From the NCBI GenBank assembly GCA_963205315.1, contig CAUJIO010000031.1, positions 1 through 64,000 on the forward strand: DNA of 64,000 nucleotides, written 5' to 3'. The position numbers and the translations under genes were made by a program. Positions 1-10,194 of the stretch are shown one piece after another. How positions within the stretch are numbered: the stretch's first letter is position 1; each line of letters begins with the position of its first letter. The notes beneath the pieces were generated by a model. The model was not told the DNA's origin and ran no database searches. It saw nothing but the letters and a program-made list of their open reading frames with translations. The stretch is from Pseudomonadota bacterium. Lineage in GTDB: Bacteria; Pseudomonadota; Alphaproteobacteria; Rhizobiales; Aestuariivirgaceae.

Positions 1-154
1 CGGTCGTCACGTGTTTCGCAACAGGTCCGCTTCAGTATGTCGAACCATGCGGCTTGCCACTGCCTGCTAAAACCCCGCCAACCTGACCAAATCGCCACGC
101 GCTGCCCTCCGTCGCATTAGCAACGTCAGGCCGCGCTGCAGGTTCCCGCAAATC

Positions 155-189
155 ACTGAGGTGGGAATGCCGTGCAGTCCCACCTCAGT
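155..189. repeat. perfect 12-bp stem-loop near the left edge
   Basis: ACTGAGGTGGGA (155-166) pairs perfectly with 178-189 around an 11-nt loop. It lies 47-81 nt past the stop of the minus-strand iorB-like gene, so it may end that transcript or protect its 3' end. No T-tract follows on either strand, so a classical intrinsic terminator is not supported. I see no convincing gene in 1-235. Confidence 0.45.
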
Positions 190-235
190 CCGTGCAGATG
201 CGGCGCGTTCAGGAAATTCCAGAGCGCAGCTCTTG

Positions 236-2443
236 CTAAGTTGTGTAGCCCTTCGCAAACGGCAGGGTGCGCACGCGCTTCCTGGTCGCTTGGTAAACGG
301 CATTGGCGACCGCCGGTCCAATGGGCGGGACGCCAGGTTCGCCCGCACCCGTCGGCGGCGCGTCCGACGGCACGATGTGAACTTCCACCACCGGCATCTG
401 GTCGATGCGGAGCGGCGTGTAGGTGTCATAGTTCGCTTGCTGCACTTCGCCGCCTTCGAGCGTGATCGCCTCTCCAAGGATTGAACTCAGGCCGAATCCA
501 ATGCCGCCCTGCATTTGCGCAACCACCTGATCCGGATTGATTGCAATGCCGCAATCAACGGCACAGACGACCCGCTCGACCTTGATCTGGCCCGGTGACG
601 GAATGCTGACCTCCGCCACCTGCGCCACGACGGTGTTGAAGGATTCGGCCACTGCCACACCACGATATCGCCCTTCGGCCGGAGCCTTCTCCCATCCCGC
701 CTTTTCCGCCGCAACTTTGAGAGCCGCCGCATGGCGCGGATGATCTTTCAGCAGTTCAAGCCGGAAGCCGACTGGATCCTTGCCGGCGGCTTCCGCCACC
801 TCATCGAGGAAGGCCTCGACCGCATAAGCCGTGTGGGTCGAACCGACCGCGCGCCACCACAACACCGGAACGCCGGTCTGCATGCTCGACAGCCCGACGC
901 TCAGGTTGGGAATCGCATAGGGCAGATTGGCGGCACCTTCGACCGAGGTGAAGTCGATGCCGTTCTTGACTGCCATGCCCTCGAAGGCGGTGCCCGTCAT
1001 GATCGACTGGCCGACGATGTGGTTCGACCAGGCGGTGAGATTGCCTTGGGCATCGAGACCCGCCTTCATCGCATGCACATAGGCTGGACGGTAACGCCCG
1101 CCCTTCATGTCGTTATCGCGCGTCCACTGCACTTTTACCGGCCGCGACCAGCCGATGGCTTTCGCCACCTCAACCGACTCCGCCACCACATCGGCATCGA
1201 ACACCGCGCGCCGGCCAAAGCCGCCGCCGGTGCGCATCACATGCAGCTTCACCTTGTCTGGCGTCACACCGGCGATCTGCGACGCGACATACTGATAGAG
1301 GTCCGGCATCTGGTGCCCGGCCCAGATCTCGACGACTCCATCCTTCATCTGCGCCACCGCGTTCAATGGCTCGAGCGCCGCATGGGCCAGATAGGGGAAG
1401 GAGAATGTGGCCTCGAGCGTTTTCGCCGCGGACGAAATTGCACCTGCCGCATCGCCATCGTTGCGGGCGACGGCGAGTGGCGCGGCCTTCGCCTGGGCTT
1501 CGTAAGCCGCAAGAATTTCAGCTGATCCGCGTTTCTCCGCATTTTCCTCATTCCAAGTTACGCTGACCTGCTCGCGGCCCTTGATCGCCGCCCACATGTT
1601 TTCCGCAACAACGGCCACGCCGCGCGAAATCTGCACGACATCGATGACGCCCTTGACAGACTTGGCCTTCGCGGCATCGAAACTTGCAACCGTGGCGCCA
1701 AATTTCGGCGGATGAATCATCACCGCCGTCGCCATGTTCGGAAGCTTCACATCGATGGTGAAGGGTGCCGTGCCGTTGGTCTTCATCTTCGAATCGAAAC
1801 GCTTCAAGGCAGCGTTGCCGATCTGCGTCCATGATGCGGCAGGCTTGAGCGGAACATCCGTAGGCGGAGCAATTTGCGCGGCCGCTTCGGCCATCTCGCC
1901 ATAGGTCGCCGACTTGCCCGACGCGTGCGTGAGCTTGCCGGCCGACGCCGTGATCTCGGACGCAGGAACGCCCCAGATCTGGGCGGCGGCTTCCACCAGC
2001 ATCATGCGCAGTGCGGCACCGGCCTTGCGGTAACGGTCCCAGGACGACGTCATCGACGTGGATCCGCCGGTCCCCTGTGCCGCGCCGCCCCACGCGAGAT
2101 TACCATAGGCCGCGACGTTGCCGGCCCCGCCCTCGACGCTGATCGTCGCCCATTCGGCGTCAAGTTCCTCGTTCACAAGTGTGGCGATGCCGAAATAGGC
2201 GCCCTGCCCCATCTCGAATTGCGAGGAATAGATCGTCACGGCGCCATCGGGCGCAATCGATACATAGGGCTGGAAGGGATGAGACTTGGGCGCATCCTGT
2301 GCGACAGCCGGTGCAATCTTGTGGAAGCCAACAGCCAGTCCCGCGGCACTGGCGATTGCTCCCAGCACAAATCCACGGCGCGTCGTCTTGAACATCGGCC
2401 TCACGTCGCTTGCGCTGGCTCTCTCGAATATCTTGGGGATCAT
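236..2443 (-). CDS. iorB: molybdopterin-binding subunit of a molybdenum hydroxylase (isoquinoline 1-oxidoreductase beta-like)
   Basis: 735 residues, the large Mo-cofactor subunit of a xanthine dehydrogenase-family enzyme that hydroxylates aldehydes or N-heterocycles. A twin-arginine signal (R22-R23, then GFVLG and a hydrophobic stretch ending AVAQ) indicates Tat export to the periplasm already folded. A glycine-rich GGGFGRR motif and a late GEPGVPP motif, which carries the probable catalytic Glu, match the family. GGAGG lies 8 nt before the start. It follows the 2Fe-2S subunit by 3 nt, so the two are co-transcribed. No FAD subunit is present, which fits the two-subunit isoquinoline oxidoreductase/aldehyde dehydrogenase class that passes electrons to a cytochrome or similar acceptor. 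The substrate cannot be told from sequence. Confidence 0.85.
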   Translation of the reverse strand: MIPKIFERASASDVRPMFKTTRRGFVLGAIASAAGLAVGFHKIAPAVAQDAPKSHPFQPYVSIAPDGAVTIYSSQFEMGQGAYFGIATLVNEELDAEWATISVEGGAGNVAAYGNLAWGGAAQGTGGSTSMTSSWDRYRKAGAALRMMLVEAAAQIWGVPASEITASAGKLTHASGKSATYGEMAEAAAQIAPPTDVPLKPAASWTQIGNAALKRFDSKMKTNGTAPFTIDVKLPNMATAVMIHPPKFGATVASFDAAKAKSVKGVIDVVQISRGVAVVAENMWAAIKGREQVSVTWNEENAEKRGSAEILAAYEAQAKAAPLAVARNDGDAAGAISSAAKTLEATFSFPYLAHAALEPLNAVAQMKDGVVEIWAGHQMPDLYQYVASQIAGVTPDKVKLHVMRTGGGFGRRAVFDADVVAESVEVAKAIGWSRPVKVQWTRDNDMKGGRYRPAYVHAMKAGLDAQGNLTAWSNHIVGQSIMTGTAFEGMAVKNGIDFTSVEGAANLPYAIPNLSVGLSSMQTGVPVLWWRAVGSTHTAYAVEAFLDEVAEAAGKDPVGFRLELLKDHPRHAAALKVAAEKAGWEKAPAEGRYRGVAVAESFNTVVAQVAEVSIPSPGQIKVERVVCAVDCGIAINPDQVVAQMQGGIGFGLSSILGEAITLEGGEVQQANYDTYTPLRIDQMPVVEVHIVPSDAPPTGAGEPGVPPIGPAVANAVYQATRKRVRTLPFAKGYTT

Positions 2444-2446
2444 GGC

Positions 2447-2905
2447 TCAGGCCTCCAGCCGCCGGGCGGCTTCATGAATGGCGGTGCGAATGCGGGCGTA
2501 GGTCGCGCAGCGGCACAGGTTGCCCGACATGGCGGCATCGATGTCGCCGTCGCCCGGTTTCTTGTTGTCGTTGAGCAGCGCCACCGCCGACATGATCTGT
2601 CCGGACTGGCAGTAGCCGCATTGCGGCACGTCGAACTCGGCCCACACGGCCTGCACCGTCTCGGCCACCTTGCCGGACACGCCTTCGATCGTGGTGATCT
2701 TGCCCGCACCGACGTCGCTGAGCGCGGTCTGGCAAGAGCGGATGGGCTGGCCGTCAAGATGAACGGTACAGGCGCCGCATTGCGCCATGCCGCAACCGAA
2801 TTTCGTGCCGGTCATTCCGAGGACGTCGCGAATGGCCCAAAGCAGCGGCATGTTGGGTTCGGCATCAACCTCCCTGTCCACGCCATTGATGTTGACAGTT
2901 ATCAT
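2447..2905 (-). CDS. iorA: (2Fe-2S)-binding subunit of the molybdenum hydroxylase (isoquinoline 1-oxidoreductase alpha-like)
   Basis: 152 residues. An N-terminal plant-type ferredoxin domain has the Cys pattern FGCGMAQCGACTVHLDG with a further Cys in IRSC. The C-terminal helical domain binds the second 2Fe-2S cluster through CGYCQSG and GNLCRCATY. It transfers electrons from the Mo site of the adjacent large subunit. The ATG at 2905 is chosen because a GGGAGAA ribosome site sits just upstream and the family begins with ITVNING-like sequence; an in-frame upstream ATG would add 12 poor residues. First gene of a two-gene operon, divergent from the hydroxybutyryl-CoA dehydrogenase. Confidence 0.88.
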   Translation of the reverse strand: MITVNINGVDREVDAEPNMPLLWAIRDVLGMTGTKFGCGMAQCGACTVHLDGQPIRSCQTALSDVGAGKITTIEGVSGKVAETVQAVWAEFDVPQCGYCQSGQIMSAVALLNDNKKPGDGDIDAAMSGNLCRCATYARIRTAIHEAARRLEA

Positions 2906-3121
2906 GTGAGGTTCTCCCTGCTGTTCGGCTGAGCGTTCCATGTCTGTCCTGGGACGCGAGGTTACAAGGGTCTCACGAAAGCGTGATCGTCAAATTTGTG
3001 CTCCGCCACTTGCCGAAAGTCCAATGCTGCACCTGCGAAATCTCCTTGCCCTCCACATGGGGCCGTTATAGGCTCCGCCGTCTTCCAAAAGACGTCTTTT
3101 GAATACGGACATTCGAAAACC

Positions 3122-3997
3122 ATGCAGATCAAGAAAGTCGGCGTCATCGGCGCCGGGCAGATGGGAAACGGCATTGCGCAGGTTTGCGCAGCAGCCGGCT
3201 ATCATGTTGGCCTCAATGATGTCGCGAAGGACCGCATCGAAGCGGGACTGGCCACCATCAACGGCAATCTTGCGCGGCGGGTGAAATCCGGCAAGCTGTC
3301 AGAGGCCGAGCGCGAAGCGACGCTGTCTCGGATTGTTTCCGTGCCCTCCTACGAAGGGTTCGGCGACTATGACCTGGTGATCGAAAGCGCCGTCGAGGAC
3401 GAACAGATCAAGCGGAAGATCTACCAGGCACTTTGCCCGCACCTGAAGCCGGAGTGCCTTGTCGGCACCAACACCTCGTCGATTTCGATCACGCGTCTCG
3501 CCGCCTCGACCGACCGTCCCGAGAAGTTCATGGGAATTCATTTCATGAATCCGGTTCCGGTGATGGAGCTGGTGGAACTGATCCGCGGCATCGCGACCGA
3601 GGAGACGACTTTCTCAGTCGCCAAGGAATTCGCCGTTTCGCTGCACAAGACCATCGCAGTATCGGAAGATTTCCCGGCCTTCATCGTCAACCGCATCCTG
3701 CTGCCGATGATCAACGAGGCGATCTACACGCTCTATGAAGGCGTCGGCGGCGTGGAAGCCATCGACACTGCCATGAAGCTCGGCGCCCGTCATCCGATGG
3801 GACCGTTGGAACTGGCGGACTTCATCGGCCTCGACACCTGCCTCTCGGTCATGCAGGTGCTGCATGATGGGCTGGCGGATTCGAAATATCGTCCCTGCCC
3901 GCTGCTGGTGAAATATGTCGAAGCCGGCTGGCTCGGCCGCAAGACCAATCGCGGTTTCTACGACTACCGCGGCGAAAAGCCGGTGCCGACGCGCTAA
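3122..3997 (+). CDS. hbd: 3-hydroxybutyryl-CoA dehydrogenase
   Basis: 291 residues, a normal length for the family. It interconverts acetoacetyl-CoA and 3-hydroxybutyryl-CoA with NAD(P) in short-chain fatty acid or butanoate metabolism. The N-terminal Rossmann fold shows GVIGAGQMGNGIAQ; the catalytic region holds GIHFMNPVPVMELVE; the C-terminal helical domain includes NRILLPMINEA and GARHPMGPLELADFIGLD. The ATG at 3122 places the GxGxxG motif about eight residues in, as in homologs; the upstream in-frame ATG at 2996 adds unrelated sequence. It stands alone, divergent from the molybdenum hydroxylase and convergent with the ubiH-like gene 10 nt away. Confidence 0.92.
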   Translation: MQIKKVGVIGAGQMGNGIAQVCAAAGYHVGLNDVAKDRIEAGLATINGNLARRVKSGKLSEAEREATLSRIVSVPSYEGFGDYDLVIESAVEDEQIKRKIYQALCPHLKPECLVGTNTSSISITRLAASTDRPEKFMGIHFMNPVPVMELVELIRGIATEETTFSVAKEFAVSLHKTIAVSEDFPAFIVNRILLPMINEAIYTLYEGVGGVEAIDTAMKLGARHPMGPLELADFIGLDTCLSVMQVLHDGLADSKYRPCPLLVKYVEAGWLGRKTNRGFYDYRGEKPVPTR

Positions 3998-4007
3998 AGA
4001 CTTCGGA

Positions 4008-5258
4008 TCAGACCCGCTCGCCGCGCAGCAGTTTTGGCAGGTCGCCCGAAATCCCCGAAGCCTCGCCGACGAACATCGACTTCAGGCTGTCCAGACGGTT
4101 GACGGCAATCAGTCCAGCACGGCGCAGCAGCGTCATGACCGGATTGGTATTGGCGAACAGCCGGTTCATCCCGTCCATCATGGCGCCCGTCGCCACCGTG
4201 TCGAAGCGGCGCCACTGGGTATAGCGGTCGAGCACGGCGATATTGCCGATGTCGAGGCCGAGGCCAGCGGCGTCATGCACGCATTCGGCAAGCGCCGCGA
4301 CATCGCGCAGGCCGAGATTGAAACCCAATCCCGCCAGCGGATGCAGCACATGCGCCGCATCGCCCACCAGCGCCAGTCGAGGCGCCACGAAATTCGTGGC
4401 GATATACATGGCGAGCGGATAGCCATGTCGGCCGGAAATGATGCGAACGGCACCCAGATGCGAACCGAAACGCAGCCGCAGCTCGGCGGCAAAACTCTCG
4501 TCATCGAGCGCCAGCAGGCGCTGCGCCTGCTCGGTGCGCTCCGACCAGACGAGTGAGGCGCGATTGCCGGGCAAGGGCAGGATGGCGAAGGGACCCGACG
4601 GCGTGAAATGCTCTTCCGCCCGGCCATGATGCGGCAACTCGTGTTCGACGGTGGCGACAAGGCCCATCTGGTCATAGGGCCAGCCAATGAGCTTGATGCC
4701 AGCGGCCTCGCGGGCCGGCGAATTGCGGCCATCCGCCGCGACGACCAGCGGCGCGCGCAAGACCGTACCATCGGCCAATGTGAGTGCGGCAAGGCCCGGA
4801 CCGAAGGCATAGTGTGAAACCGCCTGACCAACCGCCAGGCTGATATGTGGTGAGGCCAGCGCCTCGTCGAGCATCGCTCCATACAGATAGCGGTTCTCGA
4901 TCATGTGCGAGGACGGCTGCCCTCGCATGTCGCCGGCATCGAACTGCAGAAGCACCGGGCGGGCATCGCCGGGCCGGGCACTGTCGGTGACGATGATCTC
5001 ATCCATGCTCTGTGCGTGTTGCGCCACCTGCTGCCAGACGCCCAACGCCTCGAACATGCGGCGGGCACTCGCGGTGATGGCGGAGGCGCGGCCATCGAAA
5101 CTGTTGCTGGCGAAGCCGCGCGGGTCCTTGGCATCGATAAGAACGACGTTGAGCGGGCGTTTGACGTGGCGCCCGCCAAGGCTCAGGGCGGCAGCCAACC
5201 CATTCAGCGCGGCGCCGATGACGAGAACGTCGGGAGAGGTGGTCGGACGATGGTTCAT
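4008..5258 (-). CDS. ubiH: UbiH/UbiF/COQ6-family FAD-dependent ubiquinone hydroxylase
   Basis: 416 residues. Class A flavin monooxygenase expected to hydroxylate the ubiquinone ring. Visible motifs are the N-terminal dinucleotide fold (VLVIGAALNGLAAAL), the DG motif (VVAADGRNSPARE), and the FAD-ribityl motif (LVGDAAHVLHPLAGLGFNLGLRD), which is the family hallmark. The middle Gly of the first GxGxxG is Ala (A17), an uncommon change. AAGAAG precedes the ATG. The exact ring position (UbiH, UbiF or the broader alphaproteobacterial UbiL/UbiM types) cannot be assigned from sequence alone. Single gene, convergent with hbd. Confidence 0.85.
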   Translation of the reverse strand: MNHRPTTSPDVLVIGAALNGLAAALSLGGRHVKRPLNVVLIDAKDPRGFASNSFDGRASAITASARRMFEALGVWQQVAQHAQSMDEIIVTDSARPGDARPVLLQFDAGDMRGQPSSHMIENRYLYGAMLDEALASPHISLAVGQAVSHYAFGPGLAALTLADGTVLRAPLVVAADGRNSPAREAAGIKLIGWPYDQMGLVATVEHELPHHGRAEEHFTPSGPFAILPLPGNRASLVWSERTEQAQRLLALDDESFAAELRLRFGSHLGAVRIISGRHGYPLAMYIATNFVAPRLALVGDAAHVLHPLAGLGFNLGLRDVAALAECVHDAAGLGLDIGNIAVLDRYTQWRRFDTVATGAMMDGMNRLFANTNPVMTLLRRAGLIAVNRLDSLKSMFVGEASGISGDLPKLLRGERV

Positions 5259-5436
5259 GGCTTCTTTTGGTCCATGGAAAGGGTGAGGTACAGGCGGTGC
5301 GGCGTCGCGGGCATGATTGTTTGAATTTTAGGCACGAGAAAAAATAAGCCTGTTTTTTAGCCAGAAGATTTCAGGCATTGCCCAGTCCTGATTCAAAATA
5401 TCATTTAATCACAGTGACTTGCGAGTAATCTCGAGT

Positions 5437-5453
5437 CTGGCACGCTTCTTGTT
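5437..5453 (+). promoter_or_regulatory. sigma-54 (-24/-12) promoter of glnK-amtB
   Basis: The sequence reads CTGGCACG-CTTC-TTGTT, with GG at 5439-5440 and GT at 5451-5452 separated by exactly 10 nt. This matches the RpoN consensus TGGCACG-N4-TTGC except for T in place of the -12 C. It ends 32 nt before the glnK start. Known biology: glnK-amtB is usually NtrC/RpoN-controlled under nitrogen limitation. I did not see a clear NtrC enhancer upstream in 5259-5436. Confidence 0.8.
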
Positions 5454-5485
5454 TTGCAATGCAATACAACACGAAGGGGTGGTGC

Positions 5486-5824
5486 ATGAAATATGTGATC
5501 GCAGTGATTAAGCCGTTCAAGCTCGAAGAGGTGCGTGAAGCCCTCGGCGCGCTGGGAATCCAGGGAATTACCGTCACCGAGGTGAAGGGTCATGGCCGCC
5601 AGCGCGGCCACACCGAGTTTTACCGGGGTGCCGAATACACCGTGAGCTTCGTGCCCAAGGTGAAGCTCGAGCTCGCCGTCGATGAAGCCATCGCCGACCG
5701 GGTCATCGAAACCATCCAGCTGGCCGGCCAGACCGGCCAGATCGGCGACGGCAAGATCTTCGTCTTGCCGCTGGAACAGGCGGTGCGCATCCGCACCGGC
5801 GAAACCGGCGCCGCGGCGCTCTGA
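5486..5824 (+). CDS. glnK: nitrogen regulatory protein P-II (GlnK)
   Basis: 112 residues, the exact P-II length. It is a trimeric sensor of 2-oxoglutarate, ATP/ADP and nitrogen status that, by family knowledge, plugs the adjacent AmtB channel. The T-loop has KGHGRQRGHTEFYRGAEY with the uridylylation tyrosine at residue 51; the B-loop TGQIGDGKIFV and C-loop RIRTGE are intact. The ATG at 5486 gives the canonical MKYVIAVIKPFK start. It lies behind the sigma-54 promoter and 23 nt before amtB, hence the GlnK rather than GlnB assignment. Confidence 0.95.
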   Translation: MKYVIAVIKPFKLEEVREALGALGIQGITVTEVKGHGRQRGHTEFYRGAEYTVSFVPKVKLELAVDEAIADRVIETIQLAGQTGQIGDGKIFVLPLEQAVRIRTGETGAAAL

Positions 5825-5847
5825 CAATGGCTCAAGGAAACAGACAG

Positions 5848-7386
5848 ATGCATTTTCTGACGACTTTGCGCAGGGCTGCTGTGGCACTTCCCGCCACGCT
5901 CGCCCTCTCCGGACTTCTCGCGACGACTGCTGAAGCAGCGGCCACCGTCAACAAGGGTGACACCACCTGGATGCTGGTTGCCACCTGCTTCGTGGTGCTG
6001 ATGACCATCCCGGGCCTGGCGTTGTTTTATGGTGGACTTGTCCGCTCCAAGAACGTGCTTTCGGTACTCATGCAGGTGACGGTGGTGTTCAGCGTCATCT
6101 CCATCCTCTGGGTGATCTACGGTTATTCGCTGGCCTTCACCAGCAATGCATCGGCCTCGCTCAATCCGTTCATCGGCGGCTTCTCGAAATTCTTCCTCGC
6201 CGGTGTCGGGCCGGGCTCCGAAGTCGGCACCTTCTCGAAGGAAACCAACATTCCGGAACTGTGCTTCGTCATCTTCCAGATGACCTTTGCCTGCATCACC
6301 CCAGCCCTCATCATCGGCGCTTTCGCCGAGCGCATGAAGTTCTCGGCGGTGCTGCTGTTCATGGTGCTGTGGTTCACCTTTGCCTATCTGCCCATGGCCC
6401 ACATGGTGTGGTTCTGGGCTGGCCCCGACGCTTACACGCTGTCGGCAGATAATCTCTCTGTCGTCACCGCGCTGGTCGGCGAGGACAAGGCCAAGATGCT
6501 TCTCGACGCACTGGCCGCGGCTGCCACGCCCGAAGCCAAATCCGCAGTGCTTGGCGAATACGCTGCTCTCGTCAACGCCGGCAACGGCTATCTCTTCAAC
6601 TGGGGCGCAATCGACTTTGCCGGCGGCACGGTCGTTCACATCAACGCCGGTGTCGCGGGCCTCGTCTGCGCCCTGGTGCTCGGCAAGCGCGTCGGTCTCG
6701 GCAAGGATCTGATGGCCCCGCACAATCTCACCTTTGTGCTCACCGGCACGGGCCTTCTGCTCTTCGGCTGGTACGGCTTCAACGCTGGTTCCAACCTCGA
6801 GTCCAATGGCCTGACAGCCCTCGTCATCCTCAACACGACGATTGCAGCGGGTGCCGCGGCCTTGGCGTGGACCGGCGGCGAGTGGATCTTCCGCGGCCAT
6901 CCGAGCCTGCTCGGCGGCGCTTCTGGTCTGGTTGCCGGCCTCGTCGCCATCACCCCCGCCTGCGGCTGGGTTGGCCCCGGCGCGGCGATCCTCATCGGTC
7001 TTGTTGCCGGTTTCGTCTGCCTGTGGGCGGTAGTCTTTCTCAAGAGCAAGCTCGGATATGATGACGCTCTCGACGTCTTCGGTGTGCATGGCATTGGCGG
7101 CATCGTCGGCGCCATCCTCACCGGCATCTTCGTCAATCCGGCCTTGGGCGGCGTCGGCGTCACCGACTATCTTGCGGCCGATACGTCATATGTTACCGCG
7201 GCCTATGATTTCGCGGTGCAGATGAAGGCGCAGATCGTCGCTGTCATCGTCGCCGTGGTGTGGACCTCGATCGTCTCCTACGCCGCGCTGATGATCTGCA
7301 AGTTCACGGTTGGCCTGCGCGTCAAGGAGCAGCAGGAACGCGAAGGACTCGACCTCGTCGACCATGGCGAGCGCGCCTATACGTAA
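5848..7386 (+). CDS. amtB: ammonium transporter AmtB
   Basis: 512 residues. Inner-membrane trimeric ammonium channel. A cleavable signal peptide (MHFLTTLRRA...TAEAA) precedes about 11 membrane helices. Family motifs include GLALFYGGLVRSKNVLSVLMQ, the pore histidines in VVHINAGVAGL and DVFGVHGIGGIVGAI, and a cytoplasmic C-terminal tail. The ATG at 5848 is chosen over 5827 because an AAGGAAA ribosome site sits 8 nt before it and none precedes 5827. A longer loop than usual follows the sequence DAYTLSADN, around residues 205-240. It is followed by a strong terminator. Confidence 0.95.
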   Translation: MHFLTTLRRAAVALPATLALSGLLATTAEAAATVNKGDTTWMLVATCFVVLMTIPGLALFYGGLVRSKNVLSVLMQVTVVFSVISILWVIYGYSLAFTSNASASLNPFIGGFSKFFLAGVGPGSEVGTFSKETNIPELCFVIFQMTFACITPALIIGAFAERMKFSAVLLFMVLWFTFAYLPMAHMVWFWAGPDAYTLSADNLSVVTALVGEDKAKMLLDALAAAATPEAKSAVLGEYAALVNAGNGYLFNWGAIDFAGGTVVHINAGVAGLVCALVLGKRVGLGKDLMAPHNLTFVLTGTGLLLFGWYGFNAGSNLESNGLTALVILNTTIAAGAAALAWTGGEWIFRGHPSLLGGASGLVAGLVAITPACGWVGPGAAILIGLVAGFVCLWAVVFLKSKLGYDDALDVFGVHGIGGIVGAILTGIFVNPALGGVGVTDYLAADTSYVTAAYDFAVQMKAQIVAVIVAVVWTSIVSYAALMICKFTVGLRVKEQQEREGLDLVDHGERAYT

Positions 7387-7416
7387 GACCTGACTTCCAA
7401 CCTCCTATGGGGACTT

Positions 7417-7452
7417 GAGCCGGCGGGAACATTCCCGCCGGCTCTCTTTCTG
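7417..7452 (+). terminator. intrinsic terminator after amtB
   Basis: A perfect 12-bp stem (GAGCCGGCGGGA at 7417-7428 with 7433-7444) closes a 4-nt loop and is followed by TCTTTCTG. It lies 30 nt past the amtB stop. Confidence 0.85.
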
Positions 7453-7545
7453 CGTGGCCTTAAACGCCGCTTTAACCATGACCCGCCAGACTGGCCTTAA
7501 CGATTTGTTATGGCCGGCGGAGTGCCTCCCCGGTTGGAGGTTTGC

Positions 7546-10107
7546 ATGGCGTATGATCCATCCTTTGATACCGATGACAGCGCGGTTCCCGCCGCCGTGC
7601 GGATCTTCTTCAAGAAGCGGTTGTTCGAACTGGCGGGTGTCCTGCTCTTCTCCGTTCTGATTCTCATTGGTGTCGCATTGGCCACCTGGTCGGTCGACGA
7701 TCCCTCGCTCAATCATGCGCTCGATCGCTCGGCCAAGAATCTGCTCGGCTATCCCGGTGCGGCGCTCGCCGATGAGCTTATGCAATTCCTGGGGCTTGGC
7801 GTCCTGGCCTTCATCGCCTTTCCCGTACGCTGGGCGATTGGCCTTCTGTCGCATGACTATCCCGCCCGGCCCGTGCGTGCCGTGGCCGCCTGGCTCGGCG
7901 CTGTTCTGGCCTGCAGTGCCACGCTGTCCGCCTTGCCGGTTCCCGCAAGCTGGGCTCTGGTCGCAGGTCTTGGCGGCAATGCCGGTGATGTCATTCACAA
8001 TCTCATCCTCATGGTCCTGAGTTTCGGCATTACCGGACCGCTGGCAGCCCTGATCGCCGGATGCCTCATGCTCGCCGCAACCATCGCTCTGGGCTTCCGC
8101 GCCCTTGGACTGGCTCGCGAAGAAGCTGTCGTGCGCCCGACACCAAAGCGCGGCCGCGCACCGGCTGTGCGCGCGCCGCGCTTTGCTGCCCTGCGCGCGC
8201 AAATCGGCCGGCTTGGCGCAAGCTGGACCGCATGGCGGCAGCGCCGCGAACATACGGATGACGACCGCAATGCGGACGGCGACGACATTATCCGCAGGCT
8301 GGCGCCACAAACCGAAGTCATCAGCCGCAAGGCCTTGAAGAAGGGCGCCCGCATCGAACCGGTTCTGAGCCCCTCGTCCCGCCGCGGCGCTCCTGTCGCC
8401 GAAGAGGAAGAAGTCTCCGAGGAGGAAGAGTTCGAAGAAGAACCCGAAGCCTACGACGAGGAATACGAGCAGGAGCCCGAAGAGGAGGAGGCGCCCGCCC
8501 CCAAGGTCACCCGCACCGACAAGCCGTTGAAGCCAGGCAAGAAACTGAAAAAGGACATGCAGCCGGGCCTCGGCTTCATGAAGTCCGATGAGTATGAGTT
8601 CCCGCCGCTGACGCTGCTTGCCGAACCCAAGCGTGTCGGCAAGACGGCTGATCTGTCGGACGAAGCGCTGGAGCAGAATGCCCGCATGCTCGAAGGGGTG
8701 CTGGACGATTTCGGCGTCAAGGGCCAGATCATCAAGGTGCGTCCGGGTCCGGTCGTTACACTTTATGAGCTCGAACCTGCACCGGGCATCAAGTCGTCGC
8801 GCGTCATCAGCCTGGCTGACGATATCGCCCGCTCGATGAGCGCCATCTCGGCCCGCGTCGCCGTGGTGCAGGGCCGCAATGCCATCGGCATCGAATTGCC
8901 AAACGCCAAGCGCGAGACGGTCTACCTGCGCGAGATGCTGGCCTCTGAAGCCTTCGAGAAGACGAGCCTCAATCTGGCGCTGGCACTCGGCAAGAATATC
9001 GGCGGCGAGCCGGTGTTCGCCGATCTCGCCCGCATGCCGCACGTGCTGATTGCCGGCACCACCGGCTCCGGCAAGTCGGTTGGCATCAACACCATGATCC
9101 TGTCGCTGCTCTACCGCCTGCCGCCGGAGCGGTGCAAGCTCATCATGATCGACCCCAAGATGCTGGAATTGTCCGTGTACGAAGGAATTCCGCATCTGCT
9201 GGCGCCCGTCGTCACCGATCCGCGCAAGGCCGTCGTTGCCTTGAAATGGGCGGTGCGCGAAATGGAGGAGCGCTATCGCAAGATGTCGAAAGTCGGCGTC
9301 CGCAACATCGACGGCTATAATGCCCGCATGAAGCAGGCCGCCGCCAAGGGCGAGGTTGTCTCCCGCACCATCCAGACCGGTTTCGATCCGGAATCGGGCG
9401 AACCGCTGTTCGAGAAGGAGCAGATGGACCTGACGCCGATGCCCTATATCGTGGTCATCATCGACGAGATGGCTGATCTCATGATGGTCGCCGGCAAGGA
9501 TATTGAGGGCGCCGTCCAGCGCCTGGCGCAGATGGCCCGCGCCGCCGGCATCCACGTGGTGATGGCAACACAGCGTCCTTCCGTCGACGTGATTACCGGA
9601 ACGATCAAGGCCAACTTCCCCACCCGCATGTCGTTCCAGGTAACGTCCAAGATTGATAGCCGCACCATTCTGGGTGAGCAGGGCGCTGAGCAGCTCCTTG
9701 GCCAGGGCGACATGCTCTATATGGCCGGCGGCGGCCGTATCTCGCGCCTGCACGCACCGTTTGTCGCGGACGATGAAGTCGAAAAGATCGTCAATCATCT
9801 GAAGTCGCAGGGCGCGCCCAACTATCTCGAGGCGGTGACCGAAGAAGAGGACGAGGGTGGCTACGGCGAGCCCGGCGCCATGGCTGGAGAAGGTGGCGGA
9901 TCCGGGGACGATCTTTACGATCAGGCGGTTGCCGTCGTGCTGCGCGACAAGAAGGTCTCGACCTCCTATGTGCAGCGGCGCCTGCAGATCGGCTACAACA
10001 AGGCGGCCAGCCTTATCGAACGGATGGAGAAGGAAGGCGTCATCTCGGCGGCAAACGCCACCGGCAAGCGCGAGATCCTCGTCCCGGGCGACAGCGCCCG
10101 GGTCTAG
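7546..10107 (+). CDS. ftsK: DNA translocase FtsK
   Basis: 853 residues. Septal motor that pumps chromosome termini and aids XerCD dimer resolution. The first ~200 residues hold about four membrane helices. A very acidic Glu-rich linker (about residues 280-320) follows. The RecA-like motor carries Walker A GTTGSGKS near residue 505 and Walker [13 protein letters not shown] near 635. The last ~65 residues form the winged-helix gamma domain ([21 protein letters not shown]) that reads polarity sequences. The ATG at 7546 has GGAGG 5 nt upstream; the earlier ATG at 7510 lacks one. The linker is short compared with E. coli FtsK but usual for alphaproteobacteria. Confidence 0.95.
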   Translation: MAYDPSFDTDDSAVPAAVRIFFKKRLFELAGVLLFSVLILIGVALATWSVDDPSLNHALDRSAKNLLGYPGAALADELMQFLGLGVLAFIAFPVRWAIGLLSHDYPARPVRAVAAWLGAVLACSATLSALPVPASWALVAGLGGNAGDVIHNLILMVLSFGITGPLAALIAGCLMLAATIALGFRALGLAREEAVVRPTPKRGRAPAVRAPRFAALRAQIGRLGASWTAWRQRREHTDDDRNADGDDIIRRLAPQTEVISRKALKKGARIEPVLSPSSRRGAPVAEEEEVSEEEEFEEEPEAYDEEYEQEPEEEEAPAPKVTRTDKPLKPGKKLKKDMQPGLGFMKSDEYEFPPLTLLAEPKRVGKTADLSDEALEQNARMLEGVLDDFGVKGQIIKVRPGPVVTLYELEPAPGIKSSRVISLADDIARSMSAISARVAVVQGRNAIGIELPNAKRETVYLREMLASEAFEKTSLNLALALGKNIGGEPVFADLARMPHVLIAGTTGSGKSVGINTMILSLLYRLPPERCKLIMIDPKMLELSVYEGIPHLLAPVVTDPRKAVVALKWAVREMEERYRKMSKVGVRNIDGYNARMKQAAAKGEVVSRTIQTGFDPESGEPLFEKEQMDLTPMPYIVVIIDEMADLMMVAGKDIEGAVQRLAQMARAAGIHVVMATQRPSVDVITGTIKANFPTRMSFQVTSKIDSRTILGEQGAEQLLGQGDMLYMAGGGRISRLHAPFVADDEVEKIVNHLKSQGAPNYLEAVTEEEDEGGYGEPGAMAGEGGGSGDDLYDQAVAVVLRDKKVSTSYVQRRLQIGYNKAASLIERMEKEGVISAANATGKREILVPGDSARV

Positions 10108-10194
10108 CCTGCCTCAAAATTGGCCGGTTCTTGCGGATAAGGGAGGCATCACTTACAGGTGGGCATACGCATCACCGATTCTGGAAAGAGCAGG

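Noticed and set aside
1-235. short overlapping frames at the left edge
   Set aside because: Frames on both strands conflict with the iorB-like gene or lack starts and motifs; only a stem-loop is supported.
5620-7089. 489-codon frame antisense to glnK-amtB
   Set aside because: Shadow of the membrane-protein codons of amtB; the translation is charged low-complexity sequence with no recognisable motif.
8395-8500. Glu-rich purine run as a possible repeat element
   Set aside because: It encodes the acidic linker of FtsK in frame and needs no other explanation.
7405-9798. 797-codon open frame antisense to ftsK
   Set aside because: GC-rich codon use of ftsK keeps the opposite frame open. The product is His/Asp/Arg/Gly-rich with no domain, and ftsK is unambiguous.
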